Positions 1 to 10,500 of a stretch of DNA of 64,000 bases are shown here, piece by piece. Source of the DNA: Helichrysum umbraculigerum (taxonomy: Eukaryota > Streptophyta > Magnoliopsida > Asterales > Asteraceae). The position numbers were made by a program, and so were the translations under genes. The stretch is from contig CATIUR010000004.1 in NCBI GenBank assembly GCA_949592205.1, positions 70,777,837-70,841,836 of the forward strand, written 5' to 3'. The stretch's first letter is position 1. Every line of letters starts with the position of its first letter. The notes beneath the pieces were generated by a model that did no database searches, was not told the origin of the DNA, and saw only the letters and a program-made list of their open reading frames with translations.

Positions 1-187
1 TGTTAAAGTTAGTGGGACTAACTATGTAAACTATTTTATGTCCATAGGACTTGTAATATTATGAAATATGTGTTTGAGGGACTAAATGTGTCAAGTGTGA
101 AAAGTTGAGGGGTTTAATTGAAATATGCACTATAAAAACACTACTTATGTATTAGTCTAGTTTATGCAGTATAAAAACACTACTTCT

Positions 188-374
188 GATGAAACCGCTT
201 ATATATCAATGGATGAAATTGAAATCAAGGATCGACTAGATTATATTGAGTAATATGTTATGATTCTTGATGAAAAGATAAAGAATATGATATACAAAGA
301 GATCAATTGTTATTATTCGGCTATACATTAGGAATGGATTGTGAGGACACAATCCTGAATAAGTGGGGGAGAGT
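188..374 (+). pseudogene. Remnant of chromovirus integrase C-terminus plus polypurine tract
   Basis: Reading forward from about 188 gives a short peptide with DEIEIKDRLDYIE, then a stop, then a run resembling ILDEKIKNMIYKEI. This lines up with the integrase-to-chromodomain linker of the better preserved chromovirus in this window (its DEIHIDDRLHFVEEP and IMDREVKRL, near 7700-7800 on the minus strand). The chromodomain itself is not recognisable. The stretch ends in the purine-rich tract at 361-373, followed by an LTR start at 375. Dead fragment; family assignment rests on the peptide match and the order of parts. Confidence 0.6.
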
Positions 375-590
375 TGTAACGCCCTAAATTTCGTAAGTTT
401 GAAACTTTAAATATAAAATTTTTATTGTTAAAGTTAGTGGGACTAACTATGTAAACTATTTTATGTCCATAGGACTTGTAATGTTATGAAATATGTGTTT
501 GAGGGACTAAATGTGTCAAGTGTGAAAAGTTGAGGGGTTTAATTGAAATATGCAGTATAAAAACACTACTTCTGTATTAGTCTAGTTTAA
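375..590 (+). mobile_element. Partial LTR start (TGTAACGCCC family), first direct copy
   Basis: It starts TGTAACGCCC immediately after a polypurine tract and matches the copy at 1024 apart from a few substitutions. It is lost after about 590, where unrelated sequence leads into the inverted copy. Confidence 0.6.
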
Positions 591-674
591 CATGTTTAGT
601 TGATCATCTAACAAGTATATGTCCAAATCATGGCTTTAAATTCAGTTGATGGAGATTTTCGAAAGATGATTTTA

Positions 675-800
675 ATTCAAACTTACGAAATTTGGGGCGT
701 TACAACTCTCCCCCACTTATTCAGGATTGTGTCCTCACAATCCATTCCTAATGTATAACCGAATAATAACAATTGATCTATTTGTATCTCATATTCATAA
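675..800 (-). mobile_element. Inverted copy of the same internal/LTR junction
   Basis: The reverse complement reads internal 3' sequence, AGTGGGGGAGAGT, then TGTAACGCCC with the LTR start at 704 running leftward. It is nearly identical to the direct junctions at 375 and 1024, so the two arms could fold together. Confidence 0.65.
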
Positions 801-836
801 TACTTTCAGGTGTCCTATTTGAGGAAATGTATGGTT

Positions 837-1023
837 GATGAAACCGCTTATATATCAATGGATGAAATTGAAATCAAGGATCGACTAGATTATATTGAGT
901 AATATGTTATGATTCTTGAGGAAAAGATTAAGAATATGATATACAAAGAGATCAATTGTTATTATTCGGCTATACATTTGGAATGGATTGTGAGGACACA
1001 ATCCTGAATAAGTGGGTGAGAGT
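837..1023 (+). pseudogene. Second copy of the chromovirus integrase-end remnant
   Basis: Near-identical to 188-374 (differences such as TTGAGG for TTGATG and GGGTGAG for GGGGGAG). It encodes the same DEIEIKDRLDYIE stretch with the same in-frame stop, so it was duplicated after decay had begun. It ends at an LTR start at 1024. Confidence 0.6.
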
Positions 1024-1240
1024 TGTAACGCCCCAAATTTCGTAAGTTTGAAACTTTAAATATAAAATTTTTATTGTTAAAGTTAGTGGGACTAACTATG
1101 TAAACTATTTTATGTCCATAGGACTTGTAATATTATGAAATATGTGTTTGAGGGACTAAATGTGTCAAGTGTGAAAAGTTGAGGGGTTTAATTGAAATAT
1201 ATAGTATAAAAACACTACTTCTGTATTAGTCTAGTTTATT
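1024..1240 (+). mobile_element. Partial LTR start (TGTAACGCCC family), second direct copy
   Basis: It starts TGTAACGCCC after the second junction and matches 375-590 until about 1240. The LTR may continue into the AT-rich sequence beyond, but its far end cannot be placed without a full-length relative. Confidence 0.55.
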
Positions 1241-1964
1241 CACATATACAGAAAACAGAAAATCACGTATGAAACTTTGGTATAAGTCGGTTTAATAGAA
1301 AACAAGAAGAAATTAGAGGTTGGTTTAAGGGATTCGGGTATCCACCATTAGTGGGTACTTGATCTTAAGCCATTATTATTTATGTTGAGCATGATTACTT
1401 ATGATGACTAATTATGATGATTATGTGCAATAGTGAAACGTGATAGAATGAACTGATATGCTTCCTTGTAGTGCACTATTCCATGATTTTAGGTGTTAAT
1501 CTAGTAACTGCATGGTAAATGAGTTGCTAGTATGCATAATAGTTCTAGTTGAACTATATTATACTTATGTGTTTAGTTATATGTAAATGTTCAGTCAGAT
1601 TTAAATGATTGGACAGGCTAACTTATGTTGGCCATATGTAGAAAATTGCGAATATGTATATTGGCAATATGTTATGAGTTGGACGAAATAATTGTTAACT
1701 TATGTTAGCCACAACTAATATGATGTTATATGCTATATGTGTATGAGAATTCTGAATGATCAGAAATACTGACTTATGTCAGTTGTTCTATAAAGAACAT
1801 TATGTGGAATGATAAAGTGGCAGATGCAGTAATGAATGCCTCATAAATATAATTTGAATGATTATGTGAAAGCATAAGTATTAGAAGTAGTAATGAATAC
1901 CTTCTATGTGATGTTGACTGACTAAGTGGAATTGTTTGCCACTATGAAAATAATTTTGTGAACG
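1241..1964. other. AT-rich stretch with no gene
   Basis: Loose repeats of ACTTATGTT-like words and no sustained reading frame. It may be the rest of the old LTR starting at 1024; nothing firmer can be said. Confidence 0.5.
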
Positions 1965-2248
1965 GCAACTTATAATTCAATTATTATTGTTACTGAATTG
2001 TTGTATTATGTGTTATATGTTTAATTGAATGACAGTCATAGTGAGAATCAATGATATGAAGTGGCCTGAAAATGGATGTGTGAATAACATAATATTGCTA
2101 CGCCTGATCAACGCAACTATATTATGCTACCACATGAAATTGTTGAGGCCACTTCATATCATTGATTCTCACTATGACTGTCATTCACTTAAACATATAA
2201 CACATAATACAACAATTCAGTAACAATAATAATTAAATTATAAGTTGC
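1965..2248. repeat. Long foldback: 102-bp inverted arms around an 80-nt loop
   Basis: The left arm 1965-2066 starts GCAACTTATAATTCAATT; the right arm 2147-2248 is its reverse complement with about two mismatches. The 80-nt spacer is AT-rich. A transcript from either strand would form a 100-bp hairpin. A second, inverted copy of the left arm and loop, without the matching second arm, is found split at 3221-3242 and 35010-35178, so the left arm plus loop is the older unit and the right arm looks like an added inverted duplication. No terminal TSD was identified, so calling it a MITE is not justified. Confidence 0.8.
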
Positions 2249-2449
2249 TGTTTCAGTATTATATTAATGGATTTGATGGTTATAATGTATTGTGATACGC
2301 TTCATAAGATTTGATTATGATAATGCAATGAGAATTGATTATTGATTTTGCTTCATAATAGCTTCATATATATAAGAGGATTATCTTAATTATGAATTGG
2401 AAATTTAAAACTGTTGTTTTATGGAAACATTGATTGGATGGTACTACAA

Positions 2450-2626
2450 TGCGATAATTGTACAGATCATTGAAGGATCCGGTATATTTTTCAAAGGAGT
2501 TTTAAACTGAATCAGTATTGAAGGTTAAATTTTATAAATAGTTTGATTGATAGATTTAATATCATCAGGGGAAAAGATAATATTATCGCAGATGTCTTGT
2601 GTTATAAAAGACTTGTGACAGGATTT
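2450..2626 (+). pseudogene. Remnant of retroelement RNase H C-terminus
   Basis: One frame, broken by two stops, reads through a TDH motif, then FNIIRGKDNIIADVL. This follows the end of the RNase H domain of Ty3/Gypsy and caulimovirid polymerases; the chromovirus in this window has TDHKSLQ and IRYHPGKANVVADALS in the same order and spacing. Everything up- and downstream has decayed. It cannot be decided here whether the parent was a Gypsy element or an endogenous pararetrovirus. Confidence 0.5.
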
Positions 2627-3057
2627 ACCTCATATGTTTTGCATTTTCCTGGGGAATCTCTTAAAATTCAATATTTTCTTATTTAAATCCCTATTTGATG
2701 GAGGGAATGATACAACAAGTCTAAAATGTCATATTTTAAATGTAGGACTAAAAAAAAAATTTGTTCTAAATTTCGAGGTGTTTCAAGTTGCAACTTGACT
2801 CAAAAACTGTTTCAATATCAAAAGACTAAATTCCGTTGTTTACTCTACAATTAATCCAAGAAACTCCTGAAATTTAGGAATTCATCATCTCAATTTTGGA
2901 TAATCCACATTAATCCAAATGATGTAATTTAAAACTTACAATAACCAAACCTGTGATACATGCAACATTAGATATATCCTCTAATTGCAACACATACTCA
3001 TTCCTGTCAACATCCTCCCCTAAATCAATTTAAAATAATATCATAATATATTTATTT
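2627..3057. other. AT-rich spacer, nothing recognised
   Basis: No sustained reading frame or clear repeat between the RNase H remnant (plus strand) and the protease remnant (minus strand). Confidence 0.4.
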
Positions 3058-3169
3058 CACAAACATTTTCAGACACAACTGATCTTGGGGCACCCGAATC
3101 AAACAGTATGTATGCAGGTTTAAATTTAACTAAGAAGGTACATGTCCACACATCGGGCCCATAAATCAT
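3058..3169 (-). pseudogene. Remnant of Ty3/Gypsy retropepsin
   Basis: On the minus strand about 37 codons read TFLVKFKPAYILFDSGAPRS, followed by VVSENV. This matches the active-site region of Gypsy aspartic proteases: a hydrophobic strand, then D-S-G-A, then a serine-rich turn. The chromovirus protease in this window has VLFDTGADKSFIS at the same place. The frame closes soon after and no gag or RT is found nearby, so it is an isolated fossil. Confidence 0.6.
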
Positions 3170-3220
3170 TTCTACATTTATTCACAACACAGTCACATTA
3201 AGTTTCTCTGATATTTGGCA

Positions 3221-3242
3221 GCCTCAACAATTTCATGTGGTA
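3221..3242 (-). repeat. Left part of interrupted foldback copy, with TSD TGGTA
   Basis: GCCTCAACAATTTCATGTGG is the reverse complement of 2131-2150 in the foldback. It breaks at TGGTA (3238-3242) and resumes at TGGTA (35010-35014), which proves that everything between was inserted here. Confidence 0.85.
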
Positions 3243-3561
3243 TGATAGTCCCGTGACGCGAATCTTGACAGAACGAGTTAACCCAATCACTTGCGGAATC
3301 AATGATTAGATCACAAACACAAATAAGCAAGCAATCAAACACAATTATATGCAAACCAAATGTTCATTTATTGCTTATAACCGATTAGATTACAGAGATT
3401 TCGACTGATTATGTTTAGGGTTTCGTCAACACTAAAACTGAAAACGAAAAACGTTTTTATACAAACTCTGGTACCTGCGACGTCGCACTCAACGTCGAAG
3501 GCCCAGGCCCATGCGACGTTAACAACGTCGCAAGCCCAAAACCTGACGTCGCACCTGCGAC
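3243..3561 (-). mobile_element. Element F left LTR (3' LTR), truncated
   Basis: It begins TGATAGTCCCGTGACGCG and matches the right LTR (34597-35009) through CACCTGCGAC at 3561, then diverges; the last ~90 bp of the 413-bp LTR are missing. It differs from the right LTR by several substitutions and a local rearrangement near 3351-3366, so F is older than E. Confidence 0.8.
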
Positions 3562-3719
3562 ATGAGTCACAAAAACGGTAACAACTCTATAGAATTGATC
3601 AGCTAACCGTGAGTTGAACTCATTGTTTCTATTCACTCGAATCCGATCATCATAGAGTTTACGCAAATCCTTTTCATGAAAATTTATTAAACTCATCGGA
3701 TCAAACAATCTGAACGTAG

Positions 3720-4038
3720 CTTGTTTCAGATTCCAAATACCTCCAACTTCTGGAATTAACAAAGGAGGACTACGGCCAGCTGGACGATGATGATCTTGAA
3801 CATATGGATTTAAACTGGAATATCGCCATGATCACAAGACGGGTACAGAAATTCTTGCAAAGAACTGGACGCAAGAGTTTGGAAGGAGCTGGTAAATCTG
3901 GCTTTGGATTTGATAAGAGCAAGGTTCGTTGCTACAACTACCAGAACTTGGGACACTTTGCCCGAGAATGTGAGAAGCCAAAGATGCCACCATCAGGTCT
4001 CACTAAACCATCTCCTCCCAAGACCCCTGAGAAATATT
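3720..4038 (+). pseudogene. Copia gag fragment, array unit 1
   Basis: It reads KEDYGQLDDDDLEHMDLNWN, then a basic stretch, then a zinc-knuckle region CYNYQNLGHFAREC, then a proline-rich tail. This is the C-terminal half of a plant Ty1/Copia Gag. The second knuckle cysteine is tyrosine (C-X2-Y), so the first knuckle should not bind zinc. Upstream the frame is broken by stops at 3711-3719. At 4038 the Copia sequence stops and element A sequence (CATGTATCG..) begins, inside a continuing but meaningless frame. Confidence 0.75.
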
Positions 4039-4865
4039 CATGTATCGTTTATCGTCATAGGCTTGATCGAGAATCAAATCGTTACCTTTTTGGTGCGCGT
4101 GAAGTCGATCTTTGTCGCACCCCCAAAACACGTGGCAGCGGAAACAGGAGTTGTCATGGGGGCGCCGACCAAATTAAATATCACAACACAAGATTACAAC
4201 AAACGACCTCTATATGAGACGTTTTAATAAAAAGTTACATTACCATAATTTCAATTGTTTACAATAAGTCTGGAGTTCGCATAAACCGCTAAGAGATTTC
4301 TAATACATAACTGATTTTACCAAATACAGCTAAATGCAATCTAATCTCTTGAAATTTGAAAACAATGCGACTCGAGCTAGGCTTTCCATAAGCTTCCTAC
4401 TGCGGCGGTTTACCTGAGAAATACATACTAAAAGGTCAACATAAAGTTGGTGAGTTCATAGGTTTGTAAACAATCGTTTAGTTATGATCCACAAGATTTC
4501 AAGTTGTATCATTCGCAAATGACAGTTAAAAGTATCGTTAGCCAACGATAAGTAAAAGTATTGCAAAATGCAATATAATTATACCATTTACATGAGTCTC
4601 ATAGTCAAACTTAACGTTGTTTGCCTCCGGTAAGTGTACTAATCCGAATACACCTCTAAATCACAAGTAATACTGCGCTCGTGGGTTGGCTAGCGCGACT
4701 AGCCCGGACGAGGTTTGTCAAACCCTGACGGTACCACCCAATAATACTCACGCACAATTTTAATGACTATGATGGGGTAGAGGACTTTAGTGGATTATTC
4801 AGGTCTCATGCAATCCGTATAAAAAGTTGTATTATAATACTTGTGATCATAAAAGCAGTGGTGTT

Positions 4866-5048
4866 GTAAATGTATCGTTAACAAACGATGAGTAAATGAG
4901 TTGCAAGTGTATCGTTAACAAACGATAAGTAAATGAGTTGCAAGTGTATCGTTAACAAACGATAAGTAAATATGTTGCAAGTGTATCGTTAACAAACGAT
5001 AAGTAAATATGTTGCAAGTGTATCGTTAACAAACGATAAGTAAATATG
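4866..5048. repeat. 36-bp hairpin minisatellite in E LTR, five units
   Basis: Five tandem units carry the core TATCGTTAACAAACGATA, itself a 7-bp inverted repeat around AACA. A diverged outlier near 4532 keeps the stem but has loop AGCC. The right LTR has four units (about 14118-14262), so one unit was gained or lost since insertion. Confidence 0.85.
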
Positions 5049-5562
5049 TTATTGCACGAATGCAAAAATGAGTATAAAACAGTTGTAGTATGTATTCTCC
5101 CCCAAAAGTATTTGTAAAACAGTAAAAAGGGGCTATGAAACTCACCAGAGTTAAGCAGGTAGCAAGCAATAATCAAATAGCAAGCAAAGTCCAAAGCGCA
5201 ACCTTCTAACGTCCTAAGCGTATAAGGTTGTGTAAGTAGATGTCTCATAAGACTATCTAGAGTGATTGTATAAGTGGGGGTCAATGTCCACTTAAGCCAA
5301 TCGTGTAGGTGGAGGGTTAATGTCCACCTAGAGCTAGTTCATCAACTAGTATGTCCAAATAAGTTGTTCAAGTTTGTTTATCAAAAACGTGTACGACCCG
5401 TTGGTGAAAGTTTGTAATAATAATTCGTTAAGACATTATTATTAGGATGATGTTATACTTACATATGTATAGTATGTTTCATGAGTTATAATGTTGCATT
5501 GTATAAGTATTAACGTTACTTGAAGTTTAACACTTAGTGAGAAAACTAGTTTTTAAGGATTC

Positions 5563-5835
5563 TGTTTCATGCGACACTTCATGCGTCACTTGCTAGTTAT
5601 GGGCGGCACTTAGGAAGTGCCGCATAAAATGCGTTTTCAGATTTACATAGCGTCACTTAAGAAGTGTCGGATACGGGGCGTCACTAAGGCATGGCGGCAC
5701 TAAGGGTAAGTGCCGCTAATATAATAGTTCAGTCACTTCAGGCGTCACTTAGGTAGTGTCGGATAAAGTGTTTAAGCGTCACTACAAGCGTCACTTGCCA
5801 AGTGTCGCTAGAATTCCAGTGATCATGCGTCACTT
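5563..5835. promoter_or_regulatory. Cluster of GCGTCACTT / AAGTGNCGC words in E LTR
   Basis: More than ten near-copies of GCGNCACTT and its complement, several as inverted pairs (GCGGCACTTAGGAAGTGCCGC at 5602-5624), sit in about 270 bp. The right LTR repeats the cluster at about 14785-15050. It resembles a dense transcription-factor site array, but no clear TATA box was found nearby, so the role is inferred. Confidence 0.5.
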
Positions 5836-6793
5836 AAGTCTGTTTGGATTTTGCTAAGTCAAAAACGTGGTCAACTATGACGGTTTGACCCGAACCTTTT
5901 ACTCAAGTCATATTCCAGTAAATAAAGGTTATAAAAGTTATTATTTCATATTGTAGTCGTTTCGAGATGTCGGTTTCAAGTTTACACCTTAAACTTCAAG
6001 ATTTAATGTTTTCGGTTTATGTCGGGTCATTACGCCAACTGATTTCACCTATCTATAGTCCAAATCAAACTTCCAAATTTTTACCAACTGATTTACTAAG
6101 TGTCTTGACTAACATATCAAATTTTCAGCTTCTAACAAGTCCATTAACATAGTTAAATAAAGCCACGTAACAACCGAACACATTTTATCGAAAAACTTCC
6201 AGGTCAGTCTTATAAATCGGCTCGTAGAGAAAAATGAGTACGTTTCTGGAAAAAGTGTAAAACATAAAAGTTGTAGATCTTTTCGATACGCAAATTTTAA
6301 AAAAGAATTCGACCTCTAACTCTTAACAGATGATTTTATACGAATATTTTCGTGAACTGTCGATTTTTAGGCAGATTCTTGCATGTTCTTGTTTGTGTTG
6401 CAAAAACGATTTTTAACACCAAGTTTGGACATAATCATGATAGATGAACATTATAACATCATAATCAGTAGATTAAAAGTAAAACAAGTAAAAGGTTTGA
6501 TGATTTATACCAAGCAAATGATGGAGAAGCAAAAAGGGAGTTGAAGATGATGATGTCTTGAGCTTGGTTCCCCCTTTTCTTTTGTTCTTGATCTTCAAGA
6601 TGATAGTGATTTAATGGTGATGATTATTTGGTAGTAAGAGGGCTGTGTTTTCTCCAGATTTTGAGAGGAAAAATGGAGGTGTTTTTGAAATAAAAATGAA
6701 AGTTGCATGCTTAAGGAGTGGATGTGTAAGGGAATCAAGTAATCATCATTTTGCATGAAGATCTATTAGGGAAAATGGGTGGTGACCACATGT

Positions 6794-6815
6794 GGGGGGG
6801 GGGGGGGGGGGGGGG
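6794..6815 (+). repeat. 22-nt poly-G run in E LTR
   Basis: Uninterrupted G run followed by more G-rich sequence (GGGGGCC, GGGGGG). The right LTR has 14 G at 15933-15946. It could form a G-quadruplex; its length may be affected by sequencing slippage. Confidence 0.85.
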
Positions 6816-7534
6816 CAGCAAGGGGGCCGGCCAAGGGGGGCCCCACACAAGGGTATTTTGGTCATTTTACATTTCTAGCTTAAATCGTTGCGTTTTACGT
6901 TCGTTTACCCGATTGTTTAAACGTTTATTTATACGTTACATGTTTTATGCGCGTTTTTAAGTGACGACTTAATTTTCGATATTTTTGATTGAGACGTTTA
7001 TTAAAATACTTAAAAACATTTATAAAAATGTCCCGTTTATTTGTCGGCCTCGATTTGCGTGTTTGTTCTACGGCGGTTTAATCGCGTAACGTTATTTTGA
7101 GTCGTTTAGATTAACGATATAATTTGGATAAATTTCCATTGAAGTATTATTTAAAGTACTTAATTTAGGTTGTCAATTTAATTATTGACGTTCGTTTGGT
7201 TGTCGAAATAAATTCGCACGTTATCGTTGCGTTTGAGACGTTTTAACCGAAACGTCTAGGTTTTTCGAGTATTATTTTAGCAAAATAATAGATAATGATA
7301 AACAACTTCTAAAAATAGATTAAAGTTATTTATAGAAATGTTTTCACCAACGTCGTATTTAAACTGTGTCGGACTCCATCCGATAATAAAGTGTACGATT
7401 TAAACAAATCGCAAATGTGTGCAAATATAATAACATATATTAATACACATAATGATACACATAATTCACCCTAATTACATGTATTAGCACAATGATTAGG
7501 AACTAACAGTAGCCCTAATTGGTCGGGTGTCACA

Positions 7535-7547
7535 TTCTCCCCCTGTT
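7535..7547 (-). other. Element E 3' polypurine tract
   Basis: Minus strand AACAGGGGGAGAA directly abuts the TGTGACACCC start of the 3' LTR, the expected plus-strand primer site. Confidence 0.85.
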
Positions 7548-7567
7548 AGGAGAATTTCGTCCCGAAA

Positions 7568-10500
7568 TTAGCTTGTTGTCGTGGTCTGAGAGGCATCTAA
7601 AAATAGATGTGGGTATTTCAGTCGCATTTGGTCTTCCCGTTCCCAAGTGAATTCAGGACCGCGCCTAGAATTCCACCGGACTTTAACGATGGGAATACGA
7701 CTCTGTTTCAATCGTTTGACCTCACGGTCCATGATTTCTATCGGTTCCTCAACGAAATGGAGTCTATCATCGATATGGATTTCGTCGAGAGGGATAACAA
7801 GTGTCTCATCAGACAGACATTTCTTCAGGTTAGAAATGTGGAATGTGTTGTGCACGCTACTGAGTTGAGGGGGTAGCTGCAGTCGATATGCCACCGGACC
7901 AATCCTTTCAAGAATTTCAAAAGGTCCGATGTATCTAGGGTTTAGTTTGCCGCGTTTACCAAAATGAATGACACCTTTCCAAGGTGACACTTTTAAAAGT
8001 ACTTTGTCCCCGACCTGAAATTCGAGGGGTTTGCGTCTCACGTCAGCGTAACTCTTCTGACGGTCACGTGCGGCTTTCAGCCGGTTTTGAATGGTCACGA
8101 TTTTCTCGGTCGTCTCATGGATGATTTCAGGACCAGTGAGTTGGCTATCGCCGATTTCGGTCCAACAAATGGGTGATCGGCACTTTCTACCATAAAGTGC
8201 CTCGAAGGGTGCAGCATCAATGCTGGTGTGATAACTGTTGTTGTAGGAGAACTCACACAAAGGTAGGTGGTTTTCCCAAGAGCTTCCGAAGTCAATAACG
8301 CACGCGCGCAACATATCTTCTAAAGTTTGGATGGTTCGTTCACTTTGACCATCGGTTTGTGGGTGATAAGCAGTACTCAAATCAAGATGAGTACCGAGAG
8401 CTTTATGAAGCGTTTGCCAGAATCGAGAGGTGAAGCGGCTATCTCTATCGGAGATGATCGAGATGGGTATGCCGTGTCGTGCTACGACCTCTTTGATGTA
8501 GATGCGAGCCAAGCGCTCCATCTTGTCGGTTTCTTTGATAGCTAGGAAATGGGCAGATTTCGTGAGACGATCTACGATCACCCAAATGGTATCGCAACCG
8601 CTCGGTGTTTTTGGTAGCTTGTTTATGAAGTCCATGGTTATGTTTTCCCATTTCCATTGAGGTATCTCGGGTTGTTGAAGTAACCCAGAAGGTTTCTGGT
8701 ATTCGGCCTTAACCTTGGCACAGGTTAGACACTTGCTAACATACGTGGCTATGTCAGCTTTCATGTTGGGCCACCAATACCGTTGTTTGACGTCATGATA
8801 CATCTTGTCAGAACCAGGATGTATGGAGTATCGAGATTTGTGAGCTTCGTCCATGACCAATTCTCGTAGGTTCCCAAAGTTAGGTAGTCAAATTCGGTTG
8901 GAGAAGTATCGGGTTCCATCGGATTTGGTTTCAAATTGTTTTTCCATGCCTCGCAAGGCCTCATTTTTGATGTTTTTCTCGTTGAGTGCTTCGAGTTGAG
9001 TGGAATGAATTTGAGCAATAAGATCGTTGTGGATGGTTAACCCAAGGGCTCGAACTCGAAGGGGTTTCACTCGTTCTTTTCGGCTTAGGGCATCGGCAAC
9101 AACGTTAGCCTTACCCGGGTGGTATCGGATTTCGCAGTCGTAGTCGCTAAGTAACTCGACCCAACGACGTTGTCTCATGTTTAGGTCCTTCTGATCAAAG
9201 ATATGTTGAAGGCTTTTGTGGTCGGTAAAGATTGTACATTTGGTACCATACAGGTAATGTCTCCAAATTTTGAGCGCAAAGACAACGGCTCCTAATTCGA
9301 GATCGTGAGTGGTATAGTTTTTCTCATGGATTTTCAGTTGCCGAGAGGCATAAGCGATGACTTTATCACGTTGCATTAACACACAACCTAGTCCTTGATG
9401 TGAGGCGTCGCAGTAAACTACGAAATCATCTGTGCCTTCGGGTAAGGACAGGATTGGTGCACTGCAGAGTTTCTGTTTAAGGAGTTGGAAAGCCGACTCC
9501 TGTTTGTCGGTCCAATCGAATTTCTTATCTTTCTGGGTCAAGGAGGTTAATGGTTGAGCAATTCGGGAAAAGTTCTCTATGAATCGCCGGTAATATCCAG
9601 CGAGACCTAAGAATTGTCGGACCTCGGTTGGAGTAGTTGGTGCTTTCCAGCACTTGATGGCCTCGATTTTTGCTGGATCAACACGTATCCCTTGGCTGTC
9701 AACGACATGCCCTAGGAACTGTACTGTTCGCATCCAGAACTCACACTTGGAGTACTTGGCGTATAGCTCCTCGTGTTTGAGTAATTCCAAGATAGTTTTC
9801 AGGTGTTGGCCATGTTCTGTTTCGTTGCGAGAGTAGATTAGAATGTCGTCAATGAAGACGATGACAAACTTATCCAGGTAAGGTTTGCACACCCGATTCA
9901 TAAGATCCATGAATACAGCCGGTGCGTTGGTTAAGCCAAAAGGCATCACTTGGAATTCGTAGTGCCCATAGCGGGTTCGGAAAGCGGTTTTCGGGATGTC
10001 GGTGTCTCGAACGCGAAGTTGGTGATAACCAGACCGAAGGTCGATCTTTGAGTAAAAGCTCGAACCTTGAAGTTGGTCAAACAGGTCGTCGATTCTAGGA
10101 AGTGGGTATCGGTTTTTGATAGTAAATTTGTTCAGTTCACGGTAATCGATACACATTCTGAAGGATCCATCCTTCTTTTTAACGAAAAGGACCGGAGCTC
10201 CCCAAGGTGAGGAACTTGGTCGAATGAATCCCTTGTCCAGGAGTTCCTGTAATTGAGTGGACAACTCCTGCAACTCGGATGGGGCTAATCTGTATGGGGC
10301 TCGTGCCACGGGTGCAGCACCGGGCACAAGGTCGATTTGGAATTCGACTTGTCTAGGCGGGGGAAGGCCTGGCAAGTCTTCGGGAAAGACTTCAGGAAAG
10401 TCTCGTACAATGGGTACATCTTCAAGTCGCTTTTCAGCCGACTTCTTTTCGGTTACGTGAGCAAGGATTGCCGGGTACCCTTTCCTCAGGTACTTTTGGG

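Larger units (their letters stand above)
1..1240. repeat. Scrambled block of chromovirus 3'-end/LTR junctions
   Basis: The same LTR stretch (beginning TGTTAAAGTTAGTGGGAC) occurs at 1, 426 and 1075, and the same internal 3' stretch at 188 and 837, giving a direct period of about 649 bp. Between the two direct copies, about 675-800 holds the same junction in inverted orientation. The direct copies show internal sequence, then a purine-rich AGTGGGGGAGAGT, then TGTAACGCCC, which is the expected order internal end, polypurine tract, LTR start for a Ty3/Gypsy element. No intact element is present; this looks like a recombined scar. Confidence 0.75.
4113..7534 (-). mobile_element. Element E 3' LTR (left), 3422 bp
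   Basis: It runs TGTCGCACCCCCAAAACACG to TGTCACA. It is about 120 bp longer than the right LTR: one extra 36-bp minisatellite unit, about 70 bp near 6300-6370 absent on the right, and a longer G run. It holds no gene; short frames inside are chance. Confidence 0.95.

Noticed and set aside
2029..2223. 64-codon frame across the foldback
   Set aside because: It spans loop and arm of the inverted repeat; the peptide is low in information and follows from the palindrome.
2450..2626. Calling the RNase H remnant an endogenous pararetrovirus
   Set aside because: Only the GKDN..ADVL end and TDH are readable; these are shared with Ty3/Gypsy, and no movement-protein or coat region was seen.
3457..3762. 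101-codon minus-strand frame
   Set aside because: It runs from a truncated LTR into antisense Copia gag; no domain and no start context.
4866..5048. Possible CRISPR-like array
   Set aside because: Units are contiguous 36-bp repeats with no unique spacers, inside a plant LTR.
4952..5284. 110-codon minus-strand frame present in both E LTRs
   Set aside because: Part of it is the 36-bp minisatellite; duplicated only because LTRs are duplicated.
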